Counted from the stretch's first letter, positions 14,581 to 24,862 are shown. The stretch is DNA of 64,000 bases from Bacillus gobiensis (GCF_001278705.1 NZ_CP012600.1:1364190-1428189), one strand, 5' to 3'. Translations and numbers: made by a program. Notes: a model not told the origin generated them from the sequence alone.

Positions 14581-17415
14581 TTAATGTTTGCGTAATAGGC
14601 TTTCTGTCATAATGCGTACTTGCTCTTTTTTATGAACGGTCGGGTCCCCTTCTGCCGGACTGGATCTTCTTCTTCGCCCAATGTAACGCACGGACACTCC
14701 TTTTGGTGCCAGCTCCCTTAAATAAGGATCAATATAATTCCATCCACCCATGTTTTGAGGTTCTTCTTGTACCCATACTATTTCTTCAAGATTTGTCAGC
14801 TTGCTCAATACTTTTTTTATTTCTTTCGCCGGGAAAGGATAGAGCTCCTCTACTCTTGCTAAATGAACCCATTCCTTATCCTCTTTAATTTGATTATAAA
14901 AATCACCCAAATCAATTGCAACTTTACCGCTGGAGAGAACGAGCCGCGTCACTTTCTCTTCAACTTGCGCCTTACTGTTTTGCTCAAGAACAGGCTTAAA
15001 CGTGCTTTCCGTTAATTCTTGGACCTCGGAAATTGTGTTCGGATTTCTAAGTAAGCTTTTTGGCGTCATGATCACAAGAGGGCGAATTTCTTCACGCAGC
15101 AGCATTTTCGCCTGTCTTCGCAATATGTGGAAATACTGTGCTGCGCTCGTAACATTAGCAACAGTCCAGTTGTTCTCGGCAGCAAGCTGTAAAAACCGTT
15201 CGGTTCGTCCGCTCGAGTGCTCTGGACCTTGTCCTTCATAACCATGCGGCAGTAAAATAACCATTCCCGAAGTTTGTCCCCATTTTGCTCTTCCAGCTGA
15301 AATAAATTGATCAAAATAGACCTGAGCAGCATTTGCGAAATCTCCGTATTGGGCTTCCCAAATGACTAATGTTTCCGGTGAAGCAACGTTATACCCGTAT
15401 TCAAAGCCGAGTACGGAGCCTTCTGAGAGCGGGCTGTTGTAAACGGCAAACGAGGCATCGGCACTAGACAAATGATGCAGCGGTACGAACTCATCGCCGG
15501 TTTTGCTGTCATGCAGCACAAGGTTTCTCTGGGCAAATGTCCCTCGTTCTGAGTCCTGGCCGGTTAGCCGGACCGGAATGCCATCTTTTAAAATCGAGGC
15601 AAAAGCAAGAGATTCAGCCAGTGACCACTCCACTTTTCGGTCATCCTCAAACGCTTTTGCTCGTTTTTCAAGAATTCGTTGAAGCTTTCCGAATACGTTG
15701 AAGCCTTCTGGATAGGTTACAAGCTCACTGTTGAGCTTACGCAACACATCGAACTTAATGGACGTATCAATTGCCGGAAAACCATTTGAGACAGGGGCAG
15801 GCAATTCGATATCCGCTATCGTGTCCTCTTTGTTCTTCGGAACATTTCGATAAGCTGCTTCAAATCGTTTTGTAATCATATCAAAGCTTTTTTCAATCTC
15901 TTCTTTTTCAGCAATGCCTTTAGCTAGTAATTTTTCGGCAAAAATCTGTTTGACTGTAGGGTGTTTCCTTACAGCGTCATAGAGCATCGGCTGAGTCGTC
16001 GCCGGTTCATCCATCTCGTTGTGCCCAAATCTTCGATAGCCGATTAAATCTATTAGAAAATCTTTCTTGAATTTTTCCCGATATTCAACAGCGAGCTGAA
16101 CAGCTGCAAGACAAGCTTCAGGATCATCAGCATTGACGTGGACAATAGGAATTTCAAATCCCTTCGCAAGGTCACTGGCATATTTTGTTGATCGTGATTC
16201 ATTACTTTCCGTTGTAAATCCGATCATATTATTTGCGATAATATGGATTGTTCCGCCAACCTGGTACCCGGAAAGCTGGCTCAGGTTAAGCGTTTCAGAC
16301 ACGATGCCTTCCCCTGGAAAAGCAGCATCCCCATGGATCAAAATAGCAAGAGATTTCCTGATTTCCTGTTCAGGATAACCGGCTTTTGATCGAGTTTCTT
16401 GAGACGCTCTTGTGCTTCCCTCAACGATCGGATCAATGAATTCCAAGTGGCTCGGATTGTTGGCTAATGTTATTTTTACAGGCTTCGCGTCTTTTTCTTG
16501 AATATTTTTATTCGCACCAAGATGGTATTTTACATCGCCGGACCAGCCGTAGTTGATGCCTATCGAGCCTTCTGAAGGAACGATATCCTTATTTGGGGCG
16601 TGCTGAAATTCTGAGAAAATAATGTCATACGGTTTTCCTAATACGTGTGCCAGGACATTTAAGCGTCCCCGGTGAGCCATGCCGATATTAATGCTCTCTG
16701 TACCAGCAGATACTGTTTTTGCCACAATTTCGTCTAAGATTGGCACCAAACAATCCAATCCTTCAATCGAAAAACGTTTTTGGCCGACAAATGTCCGATG
16801 CAAATACTGTTCGAAGCCTTCCACTTCAGCCAGCCTGTTTAACACACCGACCAATTTATCTTTCGAATGTTCTGAAAAGAGTTCCCCCGATTCAACTAGC
16901 TTCGTCAGCCAATTTCTCTCTTCAAAGCTGTGGACGTGGTCAAATTCGAAAGAGATTGTTTTTTTATACGTCTCTTTTAAATGAAGAATAGCATCCAACC
17001 CGTCTTTGACAGTGGGAGGAGCGTCCTTGCAGATTACGGAAGCAGGAACTGCTTTTACGTCTTCCTCTGTCAGGCCATAATCACGCAATGGGAAAAGCAC
17101 TTTTTTTTCTTGCGTTTTTCTTAAGGGATTGACTGAAGCGTTTAAATGGCCATACGTACGAATATCTTCAGCCAGTTTTACGACGGAAGCAATTTTTTGT
17201 ACGTTTTGAAGCGTCTGGATTCCTTCTGCTAATGAACCTTCCGCTTTTTTAATTTGGCTCGGCGGCCTTCCTAATTCATCAAACATCTCCCTGAATTCAC
17301 TGTCAAGGCTTTCCGGATCATTTACATATTGATCATAAAGCTCTTGCACGTAACCGAGGTTCGGGCCGTGAAAATCATCCCAAGTTAACCGTTGTTTCAT
17401 ACTGTTTTGCAACAT
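14581..17415 (-). CDS. odhA: 2-oxoglutarate dehydrogenase E1 component
   Basis: 944 aa, ATG 17415 with GGGGGAAT upstream. Thiamine diphosphate-dependent decarboxylase of the TCA cycle. The N-terminus has [20 protein letters not shown]; the conserved [16 protein letters not shown] and [17 protein letters not shown] are present near 205-250, the TPP-binding [16 protein letters not shown] near 360, and the transketolase pyrimidine and C-terminal domains ([35 protein letters not shown]) after 580. Full family length. Partner is OdhB encoded directly downstream; E3 is shared with pyruvate dehydrogenase and encoded elsewhere. Confidence 0.96.
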   Translation of the reverse strand: MLQNSMKQRLTWDDFHGPNLGYVQELYDQYVNDPESLDSEFREMFDELGRPPSQIKKAEGSLAEGIQTLQNVQKIASVVKLAEDIRTYGHLNASVNPLRKTQEKKVLFPLRDYGLTEEDVKAVPASVICKDAPPTVKDGLDAILHLKETYKKTISFEFDHVHSFEERNWLTKLVESGELFSEHSKDKLVGVLNRLAEVEGFEQYLHRTFVGQKRFSIEGLDCLVPILDEIVAKTVSAGTESINIGMAHRGRLNVLAHVLGKPYDIIFSEFQHAPNKDIVPSEGSIGINYGWSGDVKYHLGANKNIQEKDAKPVKITLANNPSHLEFIDPIVEGSTRASQETRSKAGYPEQEIRKSLAILIHGDAAFPGEGIVSETLNLSQLSGYQVGGTIHIIANNMIGFTTESNESRSTKYASDLAKGFEIPIVHVNADDPEACLAAVQLAVEYREKFKKDFLIDLIGYRRFGHNEMDEPATTQPMLYDAVRKHPTVKQIFAEKLLAKGIAEKEEIEKSFDMITKRFEAAYRNVPKNKEDTIADIELPAPVSNGFPAIDTSIKFDVLRKLNSELVTYPEGFNVFGKLQRILEKRAKAFEDDRKVEWSLAESLAFASILKDGIPVRLTGQDSERGTFAQRNLVLHDSKTGDEFVPLHHLSSADASFAVYNSPLSEGSVLGFEYGYNVASPETLVIWEAQYGDFANAAQVYFDQFISAGRAKWGQTSGMVILLPHGYEGQGPEHSSGRTERFLQLAAENNWTVANVTSAAQYFHILRRQAKMLLREEIRPLVIMTPKSLLRNPNTISEVQELTESTFKPVLEQNSKAQVEEKVTRLVLSSGKVAIDLGDFYNQIKEDKEWVHLARVEELYPFPAKEIKKVLSKLTNLEEIVWVQEEPQNMGGWNYIDPYLRELAPKGVSVRYIGRRRRSSPAEGDPTVHKKEQVRIMTESLLRKH

Positions 17416-17636
17416 ATGAACATTCCCCCATCTTATAGTTAAATAAGCAGCTAATTAACTATATTAATATACCATCTGAACAATAACGTCCAGAATTATG
17501 TAATTAAAACGCTTCCATAATTATTTTATCATTAATTTGCGTTGGTTTCTACAATGATTGTGCATCTATTCTGAAAAAAATCTAGCGAGTTGATAAACAG
17601 GTATTTTTTTCAAATGACAAGAGCATAGCGAACGAA
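17416..17636. other. Intergenic region upstream of odhA
   Basis: About 220 AT-rich bases that should hold the odhA promoter and the end of the yojO transcript (the yojO stop is at 17637, reverse strand, pointing away). I see no clear terminator or operator in it. Confidence 0.4.
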
Positions 17637-19538
17637 TCAAACTATGCTCTTGTTCAGTAATTTCTTCAATAACGGATAAAGAACGTCCGGAAGCTGGTCT
17701 ACATTTGGAACGAACAAACTGTATCTTCCATACATATTCTGAATGGTTTTCTTTTGAGCCTCTTCAATTTGACTATTTGACAAAAATACATTTATTACTT
17801 CTATACCCCTTTTTCTTGCAGTAATAACCGCTTCGTGAGTATCCACTATTCCGTTTTGTTCATACCCGTATGCTGCTGGTTCACCATCAGAGAAGACAAT
17901 TAAAAATTTCTGTTTCTCGTGTCTGTGCCTGAACATGCGAATAGCCTGCCTAATGGCAAAGCCGTCGCGGTTATCTTCCTCCGGTTCAAGCTGCATAATT
18001 TCAGGGCCAGTCACGCGTTTTAGTGACTGTTCAAATGGAATGATCGTCTTAAAATAGTTTGGCTGCTCCTCTTCCGTGGCCTCTTCTTCCCAAAAGCCAA
18101 TCACTTGATGCTTCACCTGAACAGATTTTAATGACTCGTGAAAAAGGGCAATCCCCTTTTTCGTTTCATCCATTTTATCGAACATGCTTGCCGAGCAATC
18201 AACGAGCAGGAGAAATGCAGCATCAATTTCTTTTGAAAGCTCCTGCTTTTTATAAAAAAGCCGCGGATTTTCCTCTGTGAAATACCTCAGCAGCTTTTTG
18301 TTTAAGCGGCCGGCGTGCAAATTTGTTTTGGGCTGCGTCCTTTTGTGCTCTAACGTTTTTTGAATCATCTGCTTTAATTTTTTTTGGTAAAACGAGATAG
18401 ATTTCACTTGAATTTGATAGTCAAGCGTTTCTTTCAGTGTTGGTTTATGCGGTGATGTGAATTTTGCGACAGCGAATTTGTTTTCTTTGCCAAAGTCATC
18501 ATTGCCGTTGTTTGCCGGTTCATCGTTCACGGCGTCATGTGATTCAAGCTTGGAATAATCCTTTCTTTTCGACTGACTGCTTCTTCCCTGTACGATACCA
18601 AAAGCTTGATCCCCATCATCGCCTTCACGAAATGAGTTTCCTAATCGATTGGTTTTTGCGCCATGTTCTACATCAAATTGCAAAAAGCTCTTTGATTCGG
18701 CATTCGTTTCTCTATGCCAGGTAGGAAGTGTTTCGTCCTCTACGTCTTTTTCTTCCTTTTCTTGGTCTTCTAAGGCAATATCTTCACTCAGCTTCGTATT
18801 TTCCTCAAGCTTCTCTGCCTCCTCCAACTGCACCACACTGATGTCGGGTAGAAAGAAATACGTATTCAGCATATCTTTATTAAGTATTTCTTCAAAGAGA
18901 TCGACTAAGTTCCTAGCGATCACAATGATTTCATTTGTCGAACGTGCATCATAGATTCTGCTTAACTGACTTTCAATATACGGTTTCGCGGCGGTAATGT
19001 CCTCGCGGATATCAGGAATCTCTTCAAGCGGCGAGTCCGCTGTCAGCTTCAAATAAATTCCGCAAAACAAAGCATCGGTAAAAATGCTTCGTTCTTTATT
19101 AAGAGTCAGCTGTGTGCGAAAATGCTTGCGATACAGCTCGCGGCGCTGTTGAAAAATTGATTTCGTTCCAGGACGAGAAGATTTTACTAATTCTTCGATT
19201 CGAATATCTTCAAAAAGGCTTACAAGCTGCTTCGCCAAGCTCGAAAGCTTTTTGCCTTTCATTTGCCGCAAAAAGTTTGCCGTGTCCGGAAACGAATGAA
19301 AACGTGACCCAATCGATCTGAGATAAATGTCGCTTTTTAATCCAGCTCGCAAATCTTCGTAAGGCCGGTCCTTCCAGAAATGACTCATGTATATTTTATT
19401 TTCATAAGGATGGTAATAGGATTGCACGCCATACTCAACTTCTACGGAATGATTCGAAGACAAGGTTTTTGCAAGATCATTCATTTCCATAAACAAAAAG
19501 GAGTCGATCGTGCTATCGTTGAATTTAATAAACTTCAT
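17637..19538 (-). CDS. yojO: YojO, VWA-domain protein, partner of MoxR ATPase
   Basis: About 633 aa from the ATG at 19538, which has GAGGG 7 bases upstream; a nearer-to-yojN ATG lacks room for a ribosome site. The N-terminal half is helical and charged (with an acidic block EKLEENTKLSEDIALEDQEK), and the C-terminal 220 residues form a von Willebrand A domain with the MIDAS DCSAS in FLLLVDCSASMFDKMD and FSDGEPAAYG. This matches CobT/NorD-type subunits that act with MoxR-class AAA+ ATPases to insert metals or remodel proteins. Translationally coupled to yojN. Client protein unknown. Confidence 0.88.
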   Translation of the reverse strand: MKFIKFNDSTIDSFLFMEMNDLAKTLSSNHSVEVEYGVQSYYHPYENKIYMSHFWKDRPYEDLRAGLKSDIYLRSIGSRFHSFPDTANFLRQMKGKKLSSLAKQLVSLFEDIRIEELVKSSRPGTKSIFQQRRELYRKHFRTQLTLNKERSIFTDALFCGIYLKLTADSPLEEIPDIREDITAAKPYIESQLSRIYDARSTNEIIVIARNLVDLFEEILNKDMLNTYFFLPDISVVQLEEAEKLEENTKLSEDIALEDQEKEEKDVEDETLPTWHRETNAESKSFLQFDVEHGAKTNRLGNSFREGDDGDQAFGIVQGRSSQSKRKDYSKLESHDAVNDEPANNGNDDFGKENKFAVAKFTSPHKPTLKETLDYQIQVKSISFYQKKLKQMIQKTLEHKRTQPKTNLHAGRLNKKLLRYFTEENPRLFYKKQELSKEIDAAFLLLVDCSASMFDKMDETKKGIALFHESLKSVQVKHQVIGFWEEEATEEEQPNYFKTIIPFEQSLKRVTGPEIMQLEPEEDNRDGFAIRQAIRMFRHRHEKQKFLIVFSDGEPAAYGYEQNGIVDTHEAVITARKRGIEVINVFLSNSQIEEAQKKTIQNMYGRYSLFVPNVDQLPDVLYPLLKKLLNKSIV

Positions 19539-19546
19539 AGGAACCC

Positions 19547-20437
19547 TCATTCAAATAATGTTTGAGCAATATTTCTTACTGCTGCTTTTTCTCGTTCATC
19601 CTCTAGTTTTTCAACGACCCCTCTCTCAATTGCTCGCAAAGGAGGAATATAAGCCGCAAGGTCACATGTGTCCAACAGGGCCCGTATGGAAGCTGCATCT
19701 TCGGAAACCGTTCCATTTTCTGTCTGAATAAGCAAATCGGACGACAATTGAACAAATTGCTTGATTAATTTTTCGTTTGACAAAGTCGATTGGCTCTTTA
19801 ACACATCTTCTAAAATTTTTCCGGTAACATAAGGAACGTCAATGATGACGAAACGGTTTTTCAGCGCTTCATTTAAAGGTACGGTCCCTACGTACCCTTC
19901 ATTGATTGCTGCAATAACACCAAAGCCTTCCTTTGCTTGAACAACCTCACCCGTAAATGGATTTGTCATTCGTTTTCTGTAGTCGAGGACGCCGTTTAAA
20001 ATAGGCAGAGTCTCAGGCTTTGCCATATTTATTTCATCAATATAAAGAAATTGCCCTTTTTGCATCGCCTTTGTGACAGGACCTGGAACAAATTCAATCG
20101 CAGATTGTCCGCTTTCATTGGTGATTGTTTTATAACCGACTAACGCCTCAGCATCTAAATCGACGGAGCAATTGATGCTGTGCATCGGCTGATGAAATAC
20201 AGCTGACAGTGTCTCGGCAAGCTTCGTTTTACCCGATCCCGTTGGTCCTTTAAGCAATATATTTTTTCCCATAGCAAGAGAGATAATGGCATCTATCAAT
20301 ATGAATTCGTTGTCTGATGCATATCCAGGAGATCCGATTAACGATTGATCTTCTTCAGTAATGTTTTGTTTATGAAAAGCTTTTATTTTTGTTTGGATTG
20401 ATTCCGGCAGAATTAATTTTTCTATTTGTTGATTCAT
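19547..20437 (-). CDS. yojN: YojN, MoxR-type AAA+ ATPase
   Basis: 296 aa from ATG 20437, with GGAGAGG at the right distance. Walker [16 protein letters not shown] (about 70), Walker [18 protein letters not shown], sensor 1 in [14 protein letters not shown] and an Arg-finger region ([12 protein letters not shown]) place it in the CbbQ/NirQ/NorQ/CobS group of MoxR chaperone-like ATPases. Its stop codon lies just before the yojO start, the classic MoxR-VWA gene pair. The complex is cytosolic; its client in Bacillus has not been identified. Confidence 0.9.
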   Translation of the reverse strand: MNQQIEKLILPESIQTKIKAFHKQNITEEDQSLIGSPGYASDNEFILIDAIISLAMGKNILLKGPTGSGKTKLAETLSAVFHQPMHSINCSVDLDAEALVGYKTITNESGQSAIEFVPGPVTKAMQKGQFLYIDEINMAKPETLPILNGVLDYRKRMTNPFTGEVVQAKEGFGVIAAINEGYVGTVPLNEALKNRFVIIDVPYVTGKILEDVLKSQSTLSNEKLIKQFVQLSSDLLIQTENGTVSEDAASIRALLDTCDLAAYIPPLRAIERGVVEKLEDEREKAAVRNIAQTLFE

Positions 20438-20505
20438 TCTATGCTTCCTCTCCAAGTTTACTGATACAACCTCGAGTATACTAGAAAAAGTCCGCTGCCT
20501 GCAAT

Positions 20506-21090
20506 CTACTGCGCTTCACCGTTTTTAATAGATCCGCATACAATTCGTTCACCAGAATTTCCGCTCGGGTTCGTGAGATAATCATCCTGTCCGCTGTGAA
20601 TGATAAAAGCACTTCCGTCATTATCTAATAGAGAAAGCTTACCTTGACTGATTGTCACATCAGGTGCATTGACGATGATGTCAACCTTCCCATCGGCACC
20701 GACTTCAATATTTGGCAGGTCTCCGGCATAAGGCCCTTTTGGATTATCGAAACCGTGTTCTTTATTGGTCGGGTTAAAAACAGAACCCGCTGATTCAAAG
20801 GTCGGCGCTGTACACTCTGCTTTTTCGAAAATATGAAAAGCCAGCGTACCAGGCGGTAATTCGCTCGCCGATAAATGGATATCCACGCCTTTTTCCTTTG
20901 ATTCATAAACCTCAATGTATCCAACCGTATTTCTTTTTTGATTGACCATTGGTATTCGATATACTCCCCCAGCCATTTCTGCTACTTCTTTCGAATTCTC
21001 TTTTGATACGCTCCCGTCATTTTTCGTTCCACAACCGGCACTAGAAATTAATAGTAAGGAAGCAAGGAATCCTGTTACAAACTGTTTCAT
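20506..21090 (-). CDS. yojM: Cu/Zn superoxide dismutase-like lipoprotein (YojM) lacking several metal ligands
   Basis: 194 aa from ATG 21090 (GGGGGTT upstream). Signal sequence with lipobox LLISSAGC, so a lipid-anchored extracellular protein. The Cu/Zn-SOD fold is clear: [58 protein letters not shown]. Of the usual ligands, the first His (FHI), the His of KEHGF, the Asp of AGDLPN and the last His (IIHSG) are present, but the second His of HxH is Phe, the bridging His is Val (SAGSVF) and the His before AGDL is Tyr. The B. subtilis protein is known to lack two copper ligands; here a zinc ligand seems gone as well. Dismutase activity is unlikely. Confidence 0.88.
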   Translation of the reverse strand: MKQFVTGFLASLLLISSAGCGTKNDGSVSKENSKEVAEMAGGVYRIPMVNQKRNTVGYIEVYESKEKGVDIHLSASELPPGTLAFHIFEKAECTAPTFESAGSVFNPTNKEHGFDNPKGPYAGDLPNIEVGADGKVDIIVNAPDVTISQGKLSLLDNDGSAFIIHSGQDDYLTNPSGNSGERIVCGSIKNGEAQ

Positions 21091-21155
21091 TTCAACCCCC
21101 ACGCCTCTAATATATTTAATGCTTTTGTTAGTGTGGACAGATTAAAATCAGCGTA

Positions 21156-21184
21156 AACAAAAAAAGCCATTAAAATGGCTTTTT
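21156..21184 (-). terminator. Terminator at the end of cwlS
   Basis: Reverse strand AAAAGCCATT-TT-AATGGCTTTTTTT overlaps the cwlS stop codon. Confidence 0.85.
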
Positions 21185-22463
21185 AAAAGAAACGTTTTGC
21201 TCCAAGATATCGTTTGTTCCAATAGGAATTGCTTAAGTTTGAGATTTCAACACCCGACGAGCCAGCATGAATAAAGTCTCCGTTTCCTAAATAAATACCC
21301 ATATGAGACGGACCTGCTTTATACGTTGTGAAATATACAAAATCACCGCGGGAAGGTTCTCCAATTGACTTCATAGAGTTCCAATAGCCGGCTGTGCTTA
21401 ATCGAGAAATAGACGCGACTTTATTTATCGAGTAATAGATAAACCCGCTGCAATCAAATCCTGATGGGTTATTTCCGCCCCAACGATATGGGACACCTAT
21501 GTATTTCATTGCTTCTTCTATCATCCGGTCTGCTTTGATCCCAATTTGCTCCGGATCGGTTGATGGCTGAGAAGGCGGATTCACTGGCTGAGTAGGCTCG
21601 GGCTTTTTGCCAGCCTCTGAAATGCGGATCACTTGTCCAATTTGGAGAACATCCGATACTAATTGATTGAAATCTCTAATCTGTTGAACAGAAATGTTAT
21701 ACTGGTTTGCAATCTTCCATAGGGAATCACCTGCTTTTACAGTATGTTCCGCCGCGGAAGAAGGGTTTTCCGGTTTCTCAGGCTCTTGGGACTGCTCTAT
21801 ATCTTGCGGTTTCTCAGCCGGTGGCTTACCTGACGCCTTCAGCTTTAATATTTTGCCTGGATAAATGGTATCGGATGTCAGTTGATTTAATGTTTTTAAT
21901 TCAGCTAATGAAAGATTATGCTTATTAGCTATCTTCCATAGGGAATCTCCAAGCTGCACTTGATATGTATCAGTATCGACTGAATCAGTATTCGTTTGAA
22001 CGATTGAACCCGATGACGGTTTTTGCTGAGACGATTGTGAACTCTTTTTCAGCTTTAATTTTTGTCCTGGATAAATCATATCACTTGATAACGAATTTAA
22101 GTTTCGAATCTCTTGCACTGAAGTGTGGCTATTTCTGGCAATCATCCATAACGAATCACCGTATTTCACAGTATATGTAGAGATCGAAGGTTTCGCAGGC
22201 TTTTTAGCTGGTACTGCAGTCTTTTTCTGTGTATTGCTGTCTGCCTTTTTCGGGATTTTAAGGACTTGCCCAATCATAAGCTGCGTAGAAGATAGGTTGT
22301 TTGCTAATTTAATTGAATCAATACTAGTATGATAATCTCTCGATAGCTTCCACAAAGAGTCTCCCTTTTTCACTGTGATTGAGACCGCTTCCGCTGAAGG
22401 TGCTGCGAAAGCCGTTCCCGCTAGTGCAGAAGCAGTCAAACCGACAACGATTCTATTATTCAT
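21183..22463 (-). CDS. cwlS: CwlS, D,L-endopeptidase with four LysM repeats and NlpC/P60 domain
   Basis: About 426 aa from ATG 22463 ([16 protein letters not shown], a signal peptide); AGGAGG lies 12 bases upstream. Four LysM modules follow ([68 protein letters not shown]) separated by Ser/Pro-rich linkers. The C-terminal 120 residues are NlpC/P60 with catalytic Cys in [12 protein letters not shown], His in [10 protein letters not shown] and a third polar His in FIHAGSS. The enzyme cuts the D-gamma-glutamyl-DAP bond of peptidoglycan, with a role in cell separation in B. subtilis. Confidence 0.93.
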   Translation of the reverse strand: MNNRIVVGLTASALAGTAFAAPSAEAVSITVKKGDSLWKLSRDYHTSIDSIKLANNLSSTQLMIGQVLKIPKKADSNTQKKTAVPAKKPAKPSISTYTVKYGDSLWMIARNSHTSVQEIRNLNSLSSDMIYPGQKLKLKKSSQSSQQKPSSGSIVQTNTDSVDTDTYQVQLGDSLWKIANKHNLSLAELKTLNQLTSDTIYPGKILKLKASGKPPAEKPQDIEQSQEPEKPENPSSAAEHTVKAGDSLWKIANQYNISVQQIRDFNQLVSDVLQIGQVIRISEAGKKPEPTQPVNPPSQPSTDPEQIGIKADRMIEEAMKYIGVPYRWGGNNPSGFDCSGFIYYSINKVASISRLSTAGYWNSMKSIGEPSRGDFVYFTTYKAGPSHMGIYLGNGDFIHAGSSGVEISNLSNSYWNKRYLGAKRFF

Positions 22464-22698
22464 AAATAAAATTTGCCTCCTATCTTTTTCATTTTGCAGC
22501 AATCTTGCTTTTTGGCAAGACTGCATGGTTTTCGACACAATTATACTATTATCTTACAAAAGTCCATCAGGAAAGACAATTGCTATTAGATAAAAAAACA
22601 AAAAACTTTTTATTAAGAGAAATAATGCATCCCTTTTTCTTATCGGCGCAAACTACTAACTATTAACTGTTGATCAATATTTTGATGCGGGGAGAGAT

Positions 22699-22809
22699 AT
22701 GATGTTAGAAACGATCTTTAAATACTCATGCACTTTATTCGGAGTTGTTGCCTTGTCCACGATTTATGTTCAAATGTTTAAAAGCTCTAAAAATCCGGAT
22801 AAAAAATAG
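22699..22809 (+). CDS. Small single-pass membrane protein, 36 aa
   Basis: Two adjacent ATG codons (22699, 22702) preceded by GGGGAGAG. The product MMLETIFKYSCTLFGVVALS then TIYVQMFKSSKNPDKK has one hydrophobic segment and a basic, polar tail, so it should sit in the membrane. The stop codon is at the base of a terminator hairpin, which supports a real transcript. I do not recognise it. Divergent from cwlS. Confidence 0.6.
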   Translation: MMLETIFKYSCTLFGVVALSTIYVQMFKSSKNPDKK

Positions 22810-22835
22810 GCAGCAAAAGGCTGCCTATTTTAATC
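22804..22835. terminator. Bidirectional terminator between the 36-aa gene and bshB2
   Basis: AATAGGCAGC-AAAA-GGCTGCCTATTTT, a 10-bp stem spanning the stop codon of the small gene and the 3' end of bshB2. Confidence 0.8.
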
Positions 22836-23495
22836 TTTCCACGGATAAGTCCAAAACACTTCTTGTTCAAACCAAGGCATATGCTCGAATACAGACGAGT
22901 TCAGCTCCGTATCAATTTCTTTCAGCATGTATTCCGTTTGTGATTTATGGGCTTTTAGCGCACGGAATTTAACATCCGCTACTTCTTTGATGTCAAACAT
23001 CACATCCGGCTTCCCTACCTCTTCCTCACGATCATTAGTGATCGCAATGCAATACGTCAAAGGCCGGTCTTCTTTTTTTCTGCGATACAAAGCTCTGATG
23101 ACCGCTTCACCACATGCATCGTGGTCGGGATGAACGCCGTACCCGGGATAAAATGTAACGATAAGACTCGGATTTACTTCATTTATTACGGATTCCATAA
23201 TATCAGCCAAATATTCATCATCTTCAAATTCAAGCGTTTTGTCACGTAGTCCAAGCATTTTCAATTCAACATCTAGCTCCTGACACGCCTGAATCAGCTC
23301 TTTTTTTCTAATAGACGAAAGGGATTCCCGATTTGCAAAAAGCGGATCCCCCATATTTCTGCCCATCTCCCCAAGAGTTGCACAAGCATAGGTAACCGGG
23401 ATTCCTTTTTTTCTATTTAATGCAATCAATCCTGCCACACCGAAAGATTCATCATCCGGATGAGGCAAAATAACAAGTACATGCTCTTTACTCAA
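22830..23495 (-). CDS. bshB2: Bacillithiol biosynthesis deacetylase BshB2
   Basis: 221 aa. Zinc-dependent LmbE/PIG-L deacetylase: the metal motif HPDDESFG near residue 12 and HPDHDACGEAVIRALY near 110 give two His and two Asp of the active site. Removes acetyl from GlcNAc-malate in bacillithiol synthesis. Two such enzymes exist in Bacillus; the adjacent yojF gene identifies this as the BshB2 (YojG) version. Cytosolic. Confidence 0.9.
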   Translation of the reverse strand: MSKEHVLVILPHPDDESFGVAGLIALNRKKGIPVTYACATLGEMGRNMGDPLFANRESLSSIRKKELIQACQELDVELKMLGLRDKTLEFEDDEYLADIMESVINEVNPSLIVTFYPGYGVHPDHDACGEAVIRALYRRKKEDRPLTYCIAITNDREEEVGKPDVMFDIKEVADVKFRALKAHKSQTEYMLKEIDTELNSSVFEHMPWFEQEVFWTYPWKD

Positions 23496-23513
23496 AATTC
23501 TTCACCTTCTTTA

Positions 23514-23864
23514 TTAAACTGGAAAAGGGTCCGTGCTGATTTGCAGGCTGATGGCAAGCTTCCCGCCGGGCAAATATCCTGCAAGCAGCAGCGCTCCGTT
23601 TTCGTCAATTGTAAAATCAGTTAATCCTTCTGCATAAATCCAGCCATCTTCAGATTTCAAGCCCACTCTGAATGGTCCTTGGCCTTTAATTTTCGCTTGG
23701 CTGTATTTTACCTTTGCATTACGAATATATGCCACCACGGTCATATTGTTTGGATCTCTATGAGCTGAATAAGCGCCAGTCGTCGTTTCTAAGTGAATAT
23801 AAACTGGCTGATTTAGAAATTGTTCCAAAGACTGCTGGACTGCATCCTTAACGATCGGTTTCAT
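23514..23864 (-). CDS. yojF: YojF, DUF1806 family protein
   Basis: 116 aa from ATG 23864 with GTGAGGAA upstream. A small, soluble, beta-rich protein: VYIHLETTTGAYSAHRD, VAYIRNAKVKYSQAKIKG, FRVGLKSEDGWIYAEGLTD. The family is always found with bshB2, 18 bp downstream, so it is probably linked to bacillithiol metabolism; its activity is not known. Confidence 0.82.
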   Translation of the reverse strand: MKPIVKDAVQQSLEQFLNQPVYIHLETTTGAYSAHRDPNNMTVVAYIRNAKVKYSQAKIKGQGPFRVGLKSEDGWIYAEGLTDFTIDENGALLLAGYLPGGKLAISLQISTDPFPV

Positions 23865-24045
23865 TCTTTTCCTCACTTTCTATAACTGCTATAAAGCCTA
23901 AAAAACGTTTTGTATGTAAATCAATAAGCAACGAATCGTCCATACGCTTGACAGTACTTGAATATAGAGTGTCCTTATCATCATATAGGTTCTTTTTTTC
24001 CTGAGCAAGAAGTATGCTTCTGATTTCTACGTACTGATTTTTCAC
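23848..24045 (-). CDS. Small protein overlapping the start of yojF
   Basis: 65 aa with a GTG start at 24045 and a weak ribosome site. The product (NQYVEIRSILLAQEKKNLYD, then SLLIDLHTKRFLGFIAVIES) is charged and mixed helix/strand, without membrane segments. Its end overlaps the yojF start by 17 bases, which would give coupling. B. subtilis has a small gene here too, but I cannot fix the name. A real but minor gene is likely, not certain. Confidence 0.5.
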   Translation of the reverse strand: MKNQYVEIRSILLAQEKKNLYDDKDTLYSSTVKRMDDSLLIDLHTKRFLGFIAVIESEEKNETDR

Positions 24046-24421
24046 ATATTTTTTTACAAAGGTATCCTCATATTATACAACCTTATCTTCTATCTGCACA
24101 GCGGCATAGATTTCTGAAGTCACTTCTCTTCCCATGAAAAATCATGTTGAAGACAATGATGAGGATATAAGTTATTCTTAATTGAACGAAGCAGGAAGGA
24201 TTATCTTGTTTGAATAAAGAGATAAGCATCGATTTCACCTCAACATACGGTACCGTATGTTTTAAATAAAGCTTTTGCCTTTTTTGTTGTCAATACACCT
24301 TTCAACATATAGCGCCCACGCGCAATTCCAAAAAGAGGACTGCCTTCACCACCTTCTGTTAAGCGCACGCCTTCATGATTAGACACATATATATGTAAAC
24401 AGATGAAAGGAAGTGTTTGGC
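24046..24421. other. Intergenic stretch with an ORF remnant and palindrome, upstream of gerT
   Basis: About 375 bases. On the reverse strand a coding-like fragment reads VRLTEGGEGSPLFGIARGRY followed by LKGVLTTKKAKALFKTYGTV (about 24250-24395) but has no credible start and runs into gerT; it could be the end of a decayed gene. A 20-bp palindrome lies at its end. Upstream of gerT the pattern AC-N17-CATATATA near 24367-24394 is faintly sigma-K-like. Confidence 0.35.
24242..24261. repeat. Perfect 20-bp palindrome
   Basis: AACATACGGTACCGTATGTT is self-complementary over its entire length. It resembles the symmetric operators of TetR-family repressors, but no such regulator is nearby. It could also be a short loopless hairpin. 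Confidence 0.6.
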
Positions 24422-24862
24422 ATGTTCGATTGGAACCGTTTTTTTCCATTCCAAAATCAATTTACAAAAGACCAATTCAAACAAATGAATCCTAATGAGG
24501 TTGAGTCATACGTCAATCAAGTGATGAGCAGCGTTTTCGGAAAAGGGTATCCGTCTCAATTTCCTTTCCGTGATCCATTGCATAACGAAGACAACAATCA
24601 TGCCGCACATACATTTGAAACGAATGATCACGTTTTTGTCAAACTGCAAATCAATGAAAAGCAGCTGGAAGAGATAAAAATAAAGCATACCTCCCATACG
24701 TTGATTATTGAAAATTTTCCGAAGGACGGCGATGACCATAAAATCATATTGCCTTCTTTGGTGAAAAGAAAGGGCACTAAAGCTTCCTATAATGATGGAA
24801 ACCTGGAAATTCGCTTTATGAAACTTGAGGATTATCAGCTTTCCGAAATCGAAATCTCGTAA
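24422..24862 (+). CDS. gerT: GerT, small-heat-shock-like spore coat protein
   Basis: 146 aa from ATG 24422, with AAAGGAAG 8 bases upstream. The N-terminus is aromatic (FDWNRFFPFQNQFTKDQFKQ), the C-terminal 85 residues are an alpha-crystallin-like beta-sandwich (FETNDHVFVKLQINEKQLEE, TLIIENFP, HKIILPSLVKRKGTKASYND, LEIRFMKLED) without the usual IxI C-terminal tail. The position between yojF and yojB matches gerT of B. subtilis, a sigma-K dependent coat protein needed for normal germination. The name rests on synteny plus the fold. Confidence 0.72.
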   Translation: MFDWNRFFPFQNQFTKDQFKQMNPNEVESYVNQVMSSVFGKGYPSQFPFRDPLHNEDNNHAAHTFETNDHVFVKLQINEKQLEEIKIKHTSHTLIIENFPKDGDDHKIILPSLVKRKGTKASYNDGNLEIRFMKLEDYQLSEIEIS

